Positions 10,026 through 19,700 of a stretch of 64,000 nt of DNA are shown piece by piece. The stretch is taken from positions 124,001 to 188,000 of the forward strand of contig CANNFE010000006.1 in assembly GCA_947503775.1 (NCBI GenBank), in the 5' to 3' direction. Source of the stretch: an uncultured Paracoccaceae bacterium (GTDB lineage: Bacteria > Pseudomonadota > Alphaproteobacteria > Rhodobacterales > Rhodobacteraceae). The notes beneath the pieces were generated by a model. The model saw nothing but the letters and a program-made list of their open reading frames with translations. It ran no database searches and was not told the origin of the DNA. How positions within the stretch are numbered: position 1 is the first letter of the stretch; every line of letters starts with the position of its first letter. The translations under genes were made by a program, and so were the position numbers.

Positions 10026-10934
10026 TCAGCGATCCTTGGGGTCGAGGGCGTCGCGCAGACCATCGCCAATAAAGAACAGGGCAAAGAGCGTGACGACAAA
10101 AAAGGCGAGCGGGAAGTAAAGCTTCCACGGCGCCGTGCGCATGTGGTCGGTCCCGGAGTTGATGAGCGCGCCCCAGCTTGTCGCGGGTTCCTGCACGCCG
10201 AGGCCCAGAAAGCTGATGAAGCTTTCGAAGATGATCATCGACGGCACAAGAAGCGTGGCATAGACGATCACGACACCCAGAAGGTTGGGCACGATATGCC
10301 TAAAGATGATGACGCGGGTCTTCACGCCCGTGGCGATGGCGGCCTCGACAAATTCCTTGTTCTTGATGCTGAGCGTCTGGCCGCGGACGATCCGGGCCAT
10401 GTCGAGCCAGGAGATCAGCCCGATCCCGACAAAGAGCATGAACATAGACCGCCCGAAGACGACGAGGAGCAGGATCAGCACGAACATGTAGGGGATCGAC
10501 ATCATCACATCGACGATGCGCATCATGATCTGGTCGGTCTTGCCGCCGATATAGCCCGCGACGGCCCCATAGATCGTGCCGACCACCACGGAGACGAGCG
10601 CGCCGATCACGCCGATCATGAGCGAGATACGCGTGCCCTGAACGGTGCGGGCAAAGATATCGCGACCCGTTTCATCGACGCCGAAGTAATGGCCGTTCTC
10701 GATCGAGGGGCCACCGATGGTTTCGAACTGGCCGAGCATGGACCAGTCGATTTCCTCGTTCGACCATTGCGCGAAGTACTGGCCGAATGCGGCGAAGAGC
10801 ACCACGAAGATGAGGATCGGCATGGAGACGAGGGCCGCGCGGTTTTGAAAGAACCTGTTGCGCGCATCCTGCCAGAGCGAGCGGCCCTTGAGTTCGGCGG
10901 CCGGCGTCTGGGGATCGAGGTCGAGGGTCGTCAT
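10026..10934 (-). CDS. oppC: Oligopeptide ABC transporter permease, OppC type
   Basis: The 302-residue membrane protein has the usual DppC/OppC plan. A cytoplasmic N-terminal tail precedes the first membrane segment (ALVSMPILIFVVLFAAFGQY). A periplasmic section ends in YFGVDETGRDIFARTV. Then come five membrane segments with the EAA-loop EFVEAAIATGVKTRVIIFRH. The start at ATG 10934 (MTTLDLDPQ) is preferred because it has GGAGAC just upstream; longer readings enter oppB. It forms the translocation channel with OppB. The oppB stop lies 10 bases upstream of the start. Confidence 0.92.
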   Translation of the reverse strand: MTTLDLDPQTPAAELKGRSLWQDARNRFFQNRAALVSMPILIFVVLFAAFGQYFAQWSNEEIDWSMLGQFETIGGPSIENGHYFGVDETGRDIFARTVQGTRISLMIGVIGALVSVVVGTIYGAVAGYIGGKTDQIMMRIVDVMMSIPYMFVLILLLVVFGRSMFMLFVGIGLISWLDMARIVRGQTLSIKNKEFVEAAIATGVKTRVIIFRHIVPNLLGVVIVYATLLVPSMIIFESFISFLGLGVQEPATSWGALINSGTDHMRTAPWKLYFPLAFFVVTLFALFFIGDGLRDALDPKDR

Positions 10935-10944
10935 GGGCGTCTCC

Positions 10945-11868
10945 TCAATACCGGATTTTCGGGTCGATCCACGCGTAGAGGACATCGACCACGAGGTTGA
11001 AGAAGATCGTAAGCGCACCGACGAGGATCGTGATCCCCATGATGACCGAATAGTCGCGGGCCAGCGCGGAGTTGACGAAGAACTGACCGATCCCGCCGGT
11101 CGAGAAGATCACGTCGATGACCACCGAGCCGGTGATCATGCCGACGAAGGCGGGGCCGAGATACGAGATCACTGGCAAAAGCGCAGGCTTGAGCGCGTGC
11201 CGAAAGATCACGCGGCGCATCGGCAGGCCCTTGGCCCTCGCGGTGCGGATGAAGCCCGCATTGAGCACTTCAAGCATCGAGGATCGGGTCAGCCGTGCGA
11301 TCGAGGCCATATAGGAGGTCGAGAGGGCGATGACCGGCATGATGACGTATTGGGCCTGCCCGCCGCGCCAGCCCCCGCCTGGCAGCCAGTCGAGCCAGAG
11401 CGTGAAGATCAGCACCAGGATCGGCGCCATGACGAAGTTCGGCAGGACCTGCGCGCCGATCGAGATGCCGACGGCCAGATAGTCGAGCCATGAATTGTGA
11501 TAGATCGCGGCCGCGATCCCGAGGGCTCCGCCGACGAGGACGGCGACGATGAACGCATAGGTTCCGTAGGTGAGCGTGACGGGAAAGCCCTGGGCGATTA
11601 TGTCGTTCACGCTGCGGTTGGTATAGGTGAAGGAGGGGCCGAAGTCGAACTGGGTGACGACATTCCAGATATAGATACCCATCCGCTCGATCATCGGGCG
11701 GTCCAGCCCGTATTTCGCCTCGAGATTGGCGAGCACCGCGGGCGGTACGCCGCGTTCAGTATCGAAGGGGCTGCCGGGGGCGGCCTCCATCAGGATGAAG
11801 GAAAAGATGATCAACAAAAGCAGCGTCGGGATCGCCACAGCAAGGCGTCGGAGGATGTAGGTCAGCAT
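10945..11868 (-). CDS. oppB: Oligopeptide ABC transporter permease, OppB type
   Basis: The 307-residue protein begins with the typical OppB first membrane segment (MLTYILRRLAVAIPTLLLLI). It has six membrane segments in all and an EAA loop with NAGFIRTARAKGLPMRRVIF. It is the second half of the peptide channel. About 125 bases separate it from the end of oppA, and this gap holds a strong GC hairpin (11955-11975). Transcript levels of oppA and oppBCDF may therefore differ. Confidence 0.93.
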   Translation of the reverse strand: MLTYILRRLAVAIPTLLLLIIFSFILMEAAPGSPFDTERGVPPAVLANLEAKYGLDRPMIERMGIYIWNVVTQFDFGPSFTYTNRSVNDIIAQGFPVTLTYGTYAFIVAVLVGGALGIAAAIYHNSWLDYLAVGISIGAQVLPNFVMAPILVLIFTLWLDWLPGGGWRGGQAQYVIMPVIALSTSYMASIARLTRSSMLEVLNAGFIRTARAKGLPMRRVIFRHALKPALLPVISYLGPAFVGMITGSVVIDVIFSTGGIGQFFVNSALARDYSVIMGITILVGALTIFFNLVVDVLYAWIDPKIRY

Positions 11869-11954
11869 GGCACCCCTCCATCAAGGTGGGCTTGGGCTAT
11901 GCGATAGCGATTTGAGATTAGGCCCCGGCATGCTTGCGCGGGAGAAAGGCAGAG

Positions 11955-11975
11955 GCCCCGGCACAAGGCCGGGGC
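11955..11975. terminator. GC-rich hairpin between oppA and oppB
   Basis: An 8-bp perfect stem (gccccggc / gccggggc) encloses a 5-base loop, located after the oppA stop and before oppB on the transcribed minus strand. No run of T follows on that strand, so it is more likely an RNA-stabilising or attenuating hairpin than a full terminator. It would let the binding protein be made in excess over the membrane parts, as is common in ABC importer operons. Confidence 0.5.
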
Positions 11976-11992
11976 GCACTGGGAGAAGCGGA

Positions 11993-13624
11993 TCACTCTT
12001 CCGCGACGCGGTAGAAGTCCTTTACGTACCAGTTGTTTTCGGCGTTGTTATAAGGCCAGCCCTTGATCGTACTGTCGAGCAGGAAGGTGTTGGCGTAGTG
12101 GTAGATCGGAAGGATCCCCATATCGGCCGACAGGATCTGTTCGATCTCGGCGTAGCCTGCATTGGGATCATCCGAGGTCAGAACCGTGTCCAGGATCGTG
12201 TCGATCTCGGGGTTGGAATACTTGCCATCGTTGTTCTCGTGGTCGGTGCGAAGGATCTTGGTGAAGGTCGAGCCTTCGTTGTAGTCGGCGCACCAGCCTG
12301 AGCGGGCGAGGTCGAAGTTTCCGGCCTTCCGCAGGTCAAGATAGGTCGACCATTCGTAGTTGGTGAGTGAGATATCAACGCCCAGCTTTTGCTTCCACAT
12401 CTGGCTGATGACGGTCGCGATCTGCTTGTGGCTTTCGGAGGTGTTGTAGATCAGTTCGAACTCAAGCGCTTCGCCGTCCGGACCGAACCCTGCAGCGGCC
12501 ATGAGTTCTGCCGCTTCGGCATCCCGTTCGGCCTGGGTCATGCTGGCATAGTCGATTTCGGGCACTTCGAAACCCGCTGTGTCCGCATGAATGAAGTTAT
12601 AGGCCGGAAGTTGGCCGCCCTGGAGGATCTGATTGACGATGACGTCCCGGTCGACAGCCAGGCTGAGGGCGCGACGCACGTCCGGGTTCTGCAGCGCCGG
12701 ATGGGCATCGGGCCGCTGGTTGAACTGGTAGTAGTAAGAGCAGAGCCGCGAGATCGAGGCCGCCTCGTCCGGATACTGCTCTTGCAGGCGCGGGAAGGCC
12801 CCGGCGGGCAGAGGTTCGAGATGGTCATATTCGTCGGCCTCCCAGCGGGTGAGAGCCTGGTTCACGTCATTGATGATAAGACCGGTGATCTCTTCGATTA
12901 TGACGCTGTCCGCGTCCCAGTATTCGGGATTCTTGCTGGCGGACCAGAATTCGTTGAGGGCGACTTCCTCGAGGCGGTAGGCGCCGTTCGACACCATATT
13001 GGCCGGATCGGTCCAGTTGTCGCCATGCTCTTCGACGGTGGCCTGATGGACCGGCATGAATGTCGCGTAGGTGACGATCGAGGGAAAGAACGGGAGCGGC
13101 TGGGTGAGGTTCACCTCGATCGTGTAGTCGTCGACAGCAGTTGCGCCCAGCGTGGACGGATCGGCCTCTCCGGCGAGGATCTCGGCCGCGTTTTCGATCG
13201 AGGATAGCTCGATATACCAGGCATATGGTGATGCGGTCTCTGGGTTCACGGCCCGCTGCCAGGAATAGATGAAGTCATTGGCCGTGACCGGATCGCCGTT
13301 GGACCATCGGGCATCCTGACGCAACGTGAAGGTCCACTTGGTGTAGTCCTCGTTCTCCCAGCTTTCGGCGACGCCGGGGATGATGTTGCCGTCGGCATCC
13401 TGGCTCACGAGCGCTTCGAAGAGCTGGCGGATGGCGTGAAAGCCAGCGGTCTCTTCGTTCAGGGCGGGATCGAGCGTCGGGAACTGGTCCAGCAGCCGGT
13501 AGCTGAACGTCTGGTTCTCGGCCAGCGCTTCGCCCGTTTCGGGATGTTCCGTCATCTGCGCCCAGAGCGGGCCGGCGGCAACGAGAAGCGATGTGGACAA
13601 AGCGAGAAGGGTTCTGCGTTTCAT
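11993..13624 (-). CDS. oppA: Periplasmic oligopeptide-binding protein, OppA family
   Basis: The 543-residue protein has a clear Sec signal peptide (MKRRTLLALSTSLLVAAG, cleavage near AGPLWA-Q). A family 5 extracellular solute-binding domain follows (QFPTLDPALNEETAGFHAIR; later DVRRALSLAVDRDVIVNQIL). The length is typical of OppA/MppA. It captures peptides in the periplasm and delivers them to OppBC. It is the first gene of the operon; GGGAGA lies just before the ATG. The region upstream carries a hairpin at 13650-13670 that would fall in the 5' leader. No lipobox is present, so the protein is soluble. Confidence 0.92.
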   Translation of the reverse strand: MKRRTLLALSTSLLVAAGPLWAQMTEHPETGEALAENQTFSYRLLDQFPTLDPALNEETAGFHAIRQLFEALVSQDADGNIIPGVAESWENEDYTKWTFTLRQDARWSNGDPVTANDFIYSWQRAVNPETASPYAWYIELSSIENAAEILAGEADPSTLGATAVDDYTIEVNLTQPLPFFPSIVTYATFMPVHQATVEEHGDNWTDPANMVSNGAYRLEEVALNEFWSASKNPEYWDADSVIIEEITGLIINDVNQALTRWEADEYDHLEPLPAGAFPRLQEQYPDEAASISRLCSYYYQFNQRPDAHPALQNPDVRRALSLAVDRDVIVNQILQGGQLPAYNFIHADTAGFEVPEIDYASMTQAERDAEAAELMAAAGFGPDGEALEFELIYNTSESHKQIATVISQMWKQKLGVDISLTNYEWSTYLDLRKAGNFDLARSGWCADYNEGSTFTKILRTDHENNDGKYSNPEIDTILDTVLTSDDPNAGYAEIEQILSADMGILPIYHYANTFLLDSTIKGWPYNNAENNWYVKDFYRVAEE

Positions 13625-13991
13625 GTAGCGTAATCTCCCGGTTGAGGCGGGGTTCGGTGGTGCCGAACCCTCCTTTTATGAACGTTGTGTTAACATCTTT
13701 CGGCGGGATGCCCGAATGTTCAAGCGACATCGTAGGGTAAGGCCGGTGTCTCTGGCGGCTGCACATCGTATGGGCAGATCTCGAATAGTCGCCTTGAAAC
13801 AACGCATTACGAGATTTGTTCTGCTTTCGTCTATGCGGCGCAGGGCCTATGAGTTTCTATCTTAAGGAGATGAGTGAACCTGCTGAATTTGCGCATTCCC
13901 TATGCGTTTTGTTGATAGTCCATGCCTGGCTTGCCAGTTCGTCGCGGGCATCCGATGGTCCAGTCGACGAACTGATTTGGAAGATGTCGCA
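13625..13991. other. Intergenic region between divergent oppA and glycerate kinase genes
   Basis: These 367 bases separate two divergent genes and must hold both promoters. The only clear structure is a hairpin at 13650-13670: an 8-bp stem gggttcgg / ccgaaccc around a 5-base loop. On the plus strand it is followed by TCCTTTT; on the minus strand it lies about 26 bases before the oppA start and so in its leader. The middle part is AT-richer than the flanking genes. I see no convincing small gene: a reading frame from 13816 overlaps the kinase and lacks a well-spaced ribosome site. Confidence 0.5.
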
Positions 13992-15218
13992 ATGCCCGAG
14001 ACCCACGCGGATCACGCCGATCTTCTGCGCCGCCTTTTCGAGGCGGCTGTTGCTGCCGCCGATCCGGCTGCCTCTTTGTCCGCCAATCTTCCGGATCGTC
14101 CGCCTGGGCGTGTGGTCGTGCTTGGTGCCGGAAAAGCCGGGGCGCGCATGGCGCAGGCGGTGGAGGCTCAGTGGGGGCCGTGCGAGGGGCTGATCGTCGT
14201 GCCTTATGGGACGCGGCTGCCGACCCGGTCCATCGAGCTGGTCGAGGCCGCCCATCCCGTGCCGGATGCGGCAGGTCTGGCGGCGACCGCGCGGATCCTC
14301 GATTTGGCAGCGTCATTGGGGCCGGACGATTTCGCGCTTTTCCTGATATCGGGCGGGGGGTCATCGCTTTTATGTGCTCCGGCCGAGGGGTGGGATCTGG
14401 CCGAGAAGCAAGCTTTGAATGGGGCGCTGCTGGCCTCTGGATTGCCGATCGAGCGGATGAACGTGCTGCGCAAACGGGCCTCGAAGGTGAAGGGTGGACG
14501 GCTGGCCTTGGCGGCGCATCCGGCCTCGCATCTGACATTGGCGATCAGCGACGTGCCCGGGGATCATCCCGACGCGATTGCATCAGGGCCGACGGTCCCG
14601 AGCCGGGGCCAAGAGACCGATCTGCCCGATCTGGAGGGTCTGATCCCGCCGCCATTGCTGGCCAAGCTGGAGCGGGCGGGGCCCTTGCCGGAGCCTGAAC
14701 ACGCGTGTTTTCAGCAGGATTACCGGCTGATCGCGACGCCGATGATCTCTCTGACCGCCGCCGCGAAGGTCGCCGAGGAGGCAGGGCTTAGGCCTGTCAT
14801 TCGGGGCGATGCGATCGAGGGGGAGGCGCGCGAGGTCGGGCGGCAGATGGCCAAGGATGTCGCCGCGCGGATCAAGGCTGGCGAGGGCGGCGGGACCGTT
14901 CTGCTGTCTGGGGGAGAGACGACCGTGACGCTTGGCACGGATCCCGGCTGGGGCGGGCGGAACGTGGAGTTTCTCCTGTCTTTTGCCCTGCACGCGCCGC
15001 ACTCGGTCTCGGCGCTCGCTGCGGATACGGATGGGATCGACGGGATGGGACCCCATGCCGGAGGTGTGTGGCTGGCGGGGGACGAGGCGCCATCCGGCCT
15101 TATGCAAAAGCATCTGCAAGCCCATGATGCGGCGGCCTTTTTTGATCAGGCCGGGCGCCTCTTGACGGTTGGGCCGACGCATACGAACGTCAACGATTTC
15201 CGAGCGGTCCTTTTCTGA
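13992..15218 (+). CDS. Glycerate 2-kinase, MOFRL family (GckA/TtuD type)
   Basis: The 408-residue protein has the DUF4147 N-terminal domain with VVLGAGKAGARMAQAVE and the loop LISGGGSSLLCAP. The C-terminal MOFRL domain includes LSGGETTVTL and the ALAADTDGIDG motif. It phosphorylates D-glycerate to 2-phosphoglycerate with ATP. The ATG at 13992 is chosen because GGAAG lies 8 bases before it and the conserved domain starts soon after; a longer frame from 13902 adds 30 unrelated residues. The aminotransferase gene follows after about 70 bases. Together they suggest flow from serine/glyoxylate through hydroxypyruvate and glycerate into glycolysis; a hydroxypyruvate reductase is not present here. 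Confidence 0.88.
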   Translation: MPETHADHADLLRRLFEAAVAAADPAASLSANLPDRPPGRVVVLGAGKAGARMAQAVEAQWGPCEGLIVVPYGTRLPTRSIELVEAAHPVPDAAGLAATARILDLAASLGPDDFALFLISGGGSSLLCAPAEGWDLAEKQALNGALLASGLPIERMNVLRKRASKVKGGRLALAAHPASHLTLAISDVPGDHPDAIASGPTVPSRGQETDLPDLEGLIPPPLLAKLERAGPLPEPEHACFQQDYRLIATPMISLTAAAKVAEEAGLRPVIRGDAIEGEAREVGRQMAKDVAARIKAGEGGGTVLLSGGETTVTLGTDPGWGGRNVEFLLSFALHAPHSVSALAADTDGIDGMGPHAGGVWLAGDEAPSGLMQKHLQAHDAAAFFDQAGRLLTVGPTHTNVNDFRAVLF

Positions 15219-15288
15219 ACGGGTGATTGACCCGGGCGGCGAAGCGGATAGGAATGACGGCGATCTGTTCGTCCCGAAGGAGCCTGTG

Positions 15289-16470
15289 ATGAGCCTTGCC
15301 CATGGCCGATCCTACCTTGCGATCCCCGGCCCGTCGGTCATCCCGGATCGTGTTCTGCGGGCGATGCATCGGGCCGCGCCCAATATCTATACCGGCGAGC
15401 TGCATGACGTGACGCACTCGCTTTTGCCCGATCTCAAGCGGGTGGCGCGGACCGAGGGGCAGGTCGCTCTTTATATCTCGAACGGGCATGGCGTCTGGGA
15501 GGCGGCCCTGGCCAATGTCACCTCGCCGGGGGATGTGGTGCTGGTGCTGGCTACGGGGCGGTTCGCCCATGGCTGGTCGGCGATTGCGACATCGCTGGGT
15601 CTGAAGATCGAGCTTCTGGAATTCGGGCAGGAGCGGGACGTGGATCCTGCGCGCATCGAGGCGGCGTTGCGGGCGGATACCGAGGGGCGAATCAAGGCGG
15701 TTCTGTCGGTCTTTGTGGACACGTCCACCAGCGTCAAAAGCGATGTCGGTTCCATCCGGCAAGCCATTGATGCGGCCGGACATTCGGCGCTTTTGATGTG
15801 CGATTGCATCGCGTCGCTGGCCTGCGACCGGTTCGAGATGGACGACTGGGGTGTCGATGTGACGGTGACCGGCTGCCAGAAGGGGCTGATGACGCCGCCG
15901 GGGATGGGCTTTGTGTTCTTCAACGACAAGGCCGATGCGGCGCGCGAGACGGCCGAGAATGTCACGCATTACTGGGATTGGCGGCCGCGGACGGAGCCGA
16001 GTTACTACTATGAATTCTTCGATGGGACGGCGCCGACGCATCATATCTATGGGCTGAGAGAAGCGCTCGATATGATCTTCGAGGAGGGGCTCGAGGCGGT
16101 CTGGCGGCGGCATGAAAGGCTGGCTGGCGCGGTCTGGGCAGCGGGGGAGGCCTGGGCCGTCGAGGGGCCTATGCATTTGAACGTAAAGGATATCTCTGCC
16201 CGGTCCTGGGCTGTGACAAGCGTCGGGATCGGGGCGGAGAACGGGGACCGGCTGCGCGAGTTCATGGAGTTCGAGATGGGCGTGACGCTCGGGATCGGGC
16301 TGGGGCGGGAGCCGGCCTCGGCCTGGTTCCGGATCGGGCATATGGGGCATGTGAATGCTCATATGGTGCTGGGTGTTCTGGGCTGTATCGAGACTGGGTT
16401 GAGCGCCTTGCAGATCCCGCATGGCGGCGGCGCGCTCGATGCCGCATCGAGCGCGCTGATCGGCCTCTAG
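15289..16470 (+). CDS. Class V PLP aminotransferase, serine/alanine-glyoxylate aminotransferase family
   Basis: The 393-residue protein shows the class V fold of glyoxylate aminotransferases. It starts near RSYLAIPGPSVIPDRVLRAM, has the SNGHGVWEAAL cofactor loop, and carries the PLP lysine in TVTGCQKGLMTPPGMGF. It would move an amino group from serine, alanine or a similar donor to glyoxylate. The start is ATG 15289, which has AAGGAG seven bases upstream. Its position after glycerate kinase supports a role in serine/hydroxypyruvate metabolism. The precise donor and acceptor cannot be told from sequence. The stop shares CTAG with the convergent small membrane protein gene. Confidence 0.82.
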   Translation: MSLAHGRSYLAIPGPSVIPDRVLRAMHRAAPNIYTGELHDVTHSLLPDLKRVARTEGQVALYISNGHGVWEAALANVTSPGDVVLVLATGRFAHGWSAIATSLGLKIELLEFGQERDVDPARIEAALRADTEGRIKAVLSVFVDTSTSVKSDVGSIRQAIDAAGHSALLMCDCIASLACDRFEMDDWGVDVTVTGCQKGLMTPPGMGFVFFNDKADAARETAENVTHYWDWRPRTEPSYYYEFFDGTAPTHHIYGLREALDMIFEEGLEAVWRRHERLAGAVWAAGEAWAVEGPMHLNVKDISARSWAVTSVGIGAENGDRLREFMEFEMGVTLGIGLGREPASAWFRIGHMGHVNAHMVLGVLGCIETGLSALQIPHGGGALDAASSALIGL

Positions 16471-16643
16471 GTCTTGCGACCGACCCAGCCAATGACCTTG
16501 TTGAGCCCGAAGGCCGTCAGGAAGACCCAGAGATAGCCAAGCGCGGCGGCCATCACGAAGAACGTCATGAAGAGGATCAGGCCTGACATCGCCAGAAAGG
16601 CGTTGGTGTAGTCGGGGGCGGAGCCTATGGGATCGTTTTGCAT
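16467..16643 (-). CDS. Small membrane protein, 58 residues, function unknown
   Basis: The minus strand from ATG 16643 encodes 58 residues starting MQNDPIGSAPDYTNAFLAMS. One long hydrophobic stretch covers about residues 16-47, and the tail is basic (NKVIGWVGRKT). It looks like a single-pass or hairpin inner-membrane protein. The stop codon lies within a CTAG shared with the aminotransferase stop. It is divergent from nothing nearby, since valS ends at 16763 on the same strand and reads towards it. I do not recognise a family. Support is the intact frame, the hydrophobic profile and the exact stop overlap. Confidence 0.6.
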   Translation of the reverse strand: MQNDPIGSAPDYTNAFLAMSGLILFMTFFVMAAALGYLWVFLTAFGLNKVIGWVGRKT

Positions 16644-16762
16644 GGCGCGTCTCTTGGGCTGAACAGAATTTAGGATAGGCGAAATTCTGGCGCTGGCACC
16701 TTAATTTTTCGTACGAGGCGCGCGCGGGACCGGATGGGGCGCGGGTCCGCGCAACGCTCGGC

Positions 16763-19700
16763 CTATTCGATCTCGTTCAGGCGGTCGCGGGCCTCCTGCA
16801 GCTTGGCCTGTTCCTCTTGCCGGGCGCGCAGGTTTCCTTGTGTCTCTTCAACGACTTCGGGGGGTGCGCTTTGGGCAAATTTGGGATTCTTGAGCCGCCC
16901 TTCGAGACCGCCGATTTCTTTGCCGAGCTTTTGAAGCGATTTGTCGAGACGGGCCTTCTCGGCCTCCACATCGATCAGGTCGGCAACGGGCATGGCGAAG
17001 GTCGCGCCGGGCGCTGCGACGGTGATCGCGCCCTTGGGAGGCGATCCATAAGTGAGATCAACTGTTTTCGCCAAGCGCTTGATCAGGCTTTGATTTCTTG
17101 TCCAGGCAGAGGTCGCGCGCGCGTCTTCCTCGACGCTGATCAAAGGCACGTCGAGCTTGGCCGGAACGTTAAGTTGCGCGCGGGCCGAGCGGATGTTCTC
17201 GATCAGGGTAATGACCCAGGACATCTCGGCCATGGCAGATTCGCCTTGAATCTCAATAATTTGCGGCCAGTCGGTGGTCGCGAGCATCTCGGGGCGGTTG
17301 CCGGTTGCGGCCCAGAGCTCTTCGGTGACGAAAGGCATGAACGGGTGCAGCAGGATCAGGCAGGTATCGAGGAGCTGGGCCATAACCCCTTGGGTTTCCG
17401 CTCGTTTTTCGGCGTCATCGCCTTGCAGGAGCGGTTTGGAAAACTCGATATACCAGTCGCAGACGCGGCCCCAGACAAAGGTGTACAAACCGTTAGCGGC
17501 ATCGTTGAAGCGGTACTCCTTAAGGCACCGGTCGGTCTCTTCAATCGCCTGATTGAGCTCTTCGAGGATCCATTTGTTAACGGTTTCTTTCGGTGCGGCA
17601 TCCGGTCGGAGTGCCGTCGGCATCCCGTCGGGGGAATTGTGGCGGCTCTCGAAGACCTCGTTCATCTCGGCGAATCGAAACGCGTTCCAGATCTTGGTCG
17701 TGAAGTTGCGGTAGCCCTCGATGCGTTTCTCATCGAGCTTGATCGTGCCGGTCTGCGTGGCGATGGCCGCCATGTTGAAGCGGACGGCATCGGCGCCGTA
17801 TTTGTCGATCAGCTCGATCGGGTCGACGACATTGCCGATGGATTTCGACATCTTCTGCCCCTTGGCGTCGCGGACGAGGCCGTGGAGATAAACCGTTTCG
17901 AAAGGTTTCTGCCCTACGACTGCGAATTGCATCATCATCATCCGGGCGACCCAGAAGAAGAGGATGTCCTGACCGGTGACGAGGACGGAGGTCGGGAAGT
18001 ATTTCTGATAGGCCGGGTCTTCGGTATCCGGCCAGCCGAGGGTGCCGATGGGCCAGAGGCCGGAGGAGAACCAAGTGTCTAGGACGTCGGGGTCGCGAGC
18101 TATTAGTGCATAGCTTTCTCCATCGCGCGGATTGTGGCTTAGGACACTGACATGTTGGCCCATGCCTGTGATCGCTGGCCTGCGAACGCCATCGGTTTTT
18201 GATAAAAACTCACTAAGATCGCTAACTTTTACTTCAAAGTCGGGGCTATAGTAGTCGGCTGCTTTATCAAGCGCTTCTGCCTCTGTTGGGGCGCAGAACT
18301 CCCTTTGATTGGAAAAATCGAGTTCTCCATTTGAAGTCTTGGTTGGGCCGAACCAAACCGGAATGCGGTGGCCCCACCAGAGTTGGCGGGAGATGCACCA
18401 GGGCTCGATGTTTTCCAGCCAGTGGTAGTAGGTCTTCTCGCCACTTTCGGGAATGATCTTGACCTCTCCCGACCGGACGGCGTCGAGGGCGGGGCCGACG
18501 ATCTGCTTGGTGTCAACGAACCATTGATCGGTCAGCATCGGCTCGATGACGACCTTTGAGCGGTCGCCGAAGGGCTGCATGATCGGTTTGGCCTCAATGA
18601 GCGGGACGAGCTGGTCGAGGCGCAGCTCTCCGCCTTCTTCGGGAGCGGGCGGCGCAGAGGTTTTGCCGAGGCGCGGATCGGTCGGCGGGACCATGACGGC
18701 AAGGCCTTCGGAGGTAATTTGCTCGACAACCTTGGCGCGGGCCTCAAAACGGTCGAGACCGCGCAAATCGTCGGGGACGAGGTTGAGTGTGTCGGCCTCG
18801 GCTTCGGTGAAGTCCTCTCCGTTCGCGATATCCTGCGCGCGGCGCGCGGTTTCGGCATAGGGGGTGCCATCGGCGCGCATCGCGCCTTTGGTATCCATCA
18901 GGCGGTACATCGGGATGCCGCCGCGTTTGGCGACCTCGTAGTCGTTGAAGTCATGGGCGCCGGTGATCTTGACGGCGCCGGAGCCGAAATCAGGGTCGGG
19001 ATAGGCGTCGGTGATGATCGGGATCAGGCGGCGGTGCTCCTTGGGGCCGACGGGGATCTCGCAAAGCTTGCCGACGATCGGGGCGTAGCGCGGATCGTCC
19101 GGGTGGACGGCGACGGCGCCGTCTCCGAGCATCGTTTCGGGACGGGTCGTGGCGATGGAGATGTAGTCGCGGACCTCCTCGAAGAAGACCGTGCCGTCCT
19201 CATCCTTTTCGGTATAGGTATAGGTCTGGCCGCCTGCGAGCGGGTATTTAAAGTGCCACATCTGGCCCGGCACTTCCTTGTTCTCGACCTCGAGATCGGA
19301 GATCGCGGTTTCGAAATGGGGGTCCCAGTTGACGAGGCGCTTGCCGCGATAGATCAGGCCCTTCTCGTACATATCGACGAAGACCTTAATGACGGCGTCG
19401 TGGAAGCGGTCGTCCATGGTGAAGGCTTCGCGCGACCAGTCCATGGAGGCGCCCAGGCGGCGGTCCTGCTGGACTATGCCGCCGCCGGAGGTTTCCTTCC
19501 ACTCCCAGACGCGTGCGACGAAATCCTCGCGGCTCATGTCCTGGCGGCGGATGTTGCCCTGTTCCTTGAGCTGGCGTTCGACGACAAGCTGCGTGGCGAT
19601 GCCGGCATGGTCGAGGCCGGGTTGCCAGAGCGTGTCGTCGCCACGCATCCGGTGCCAGCGGGTGAGGATGTCCATCAGCGTGTGGTTGAAGGCGTGGCCC

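Noticed and set aside
13816..14193. A possible small gene before the glycerate kinase
   Set aside because: It overlaps the kinase in another frame for 200 bases. The AAGGAG near 13864 directly abuts an internal ATG with no spacing, and the predicted protein has no sensible composition.
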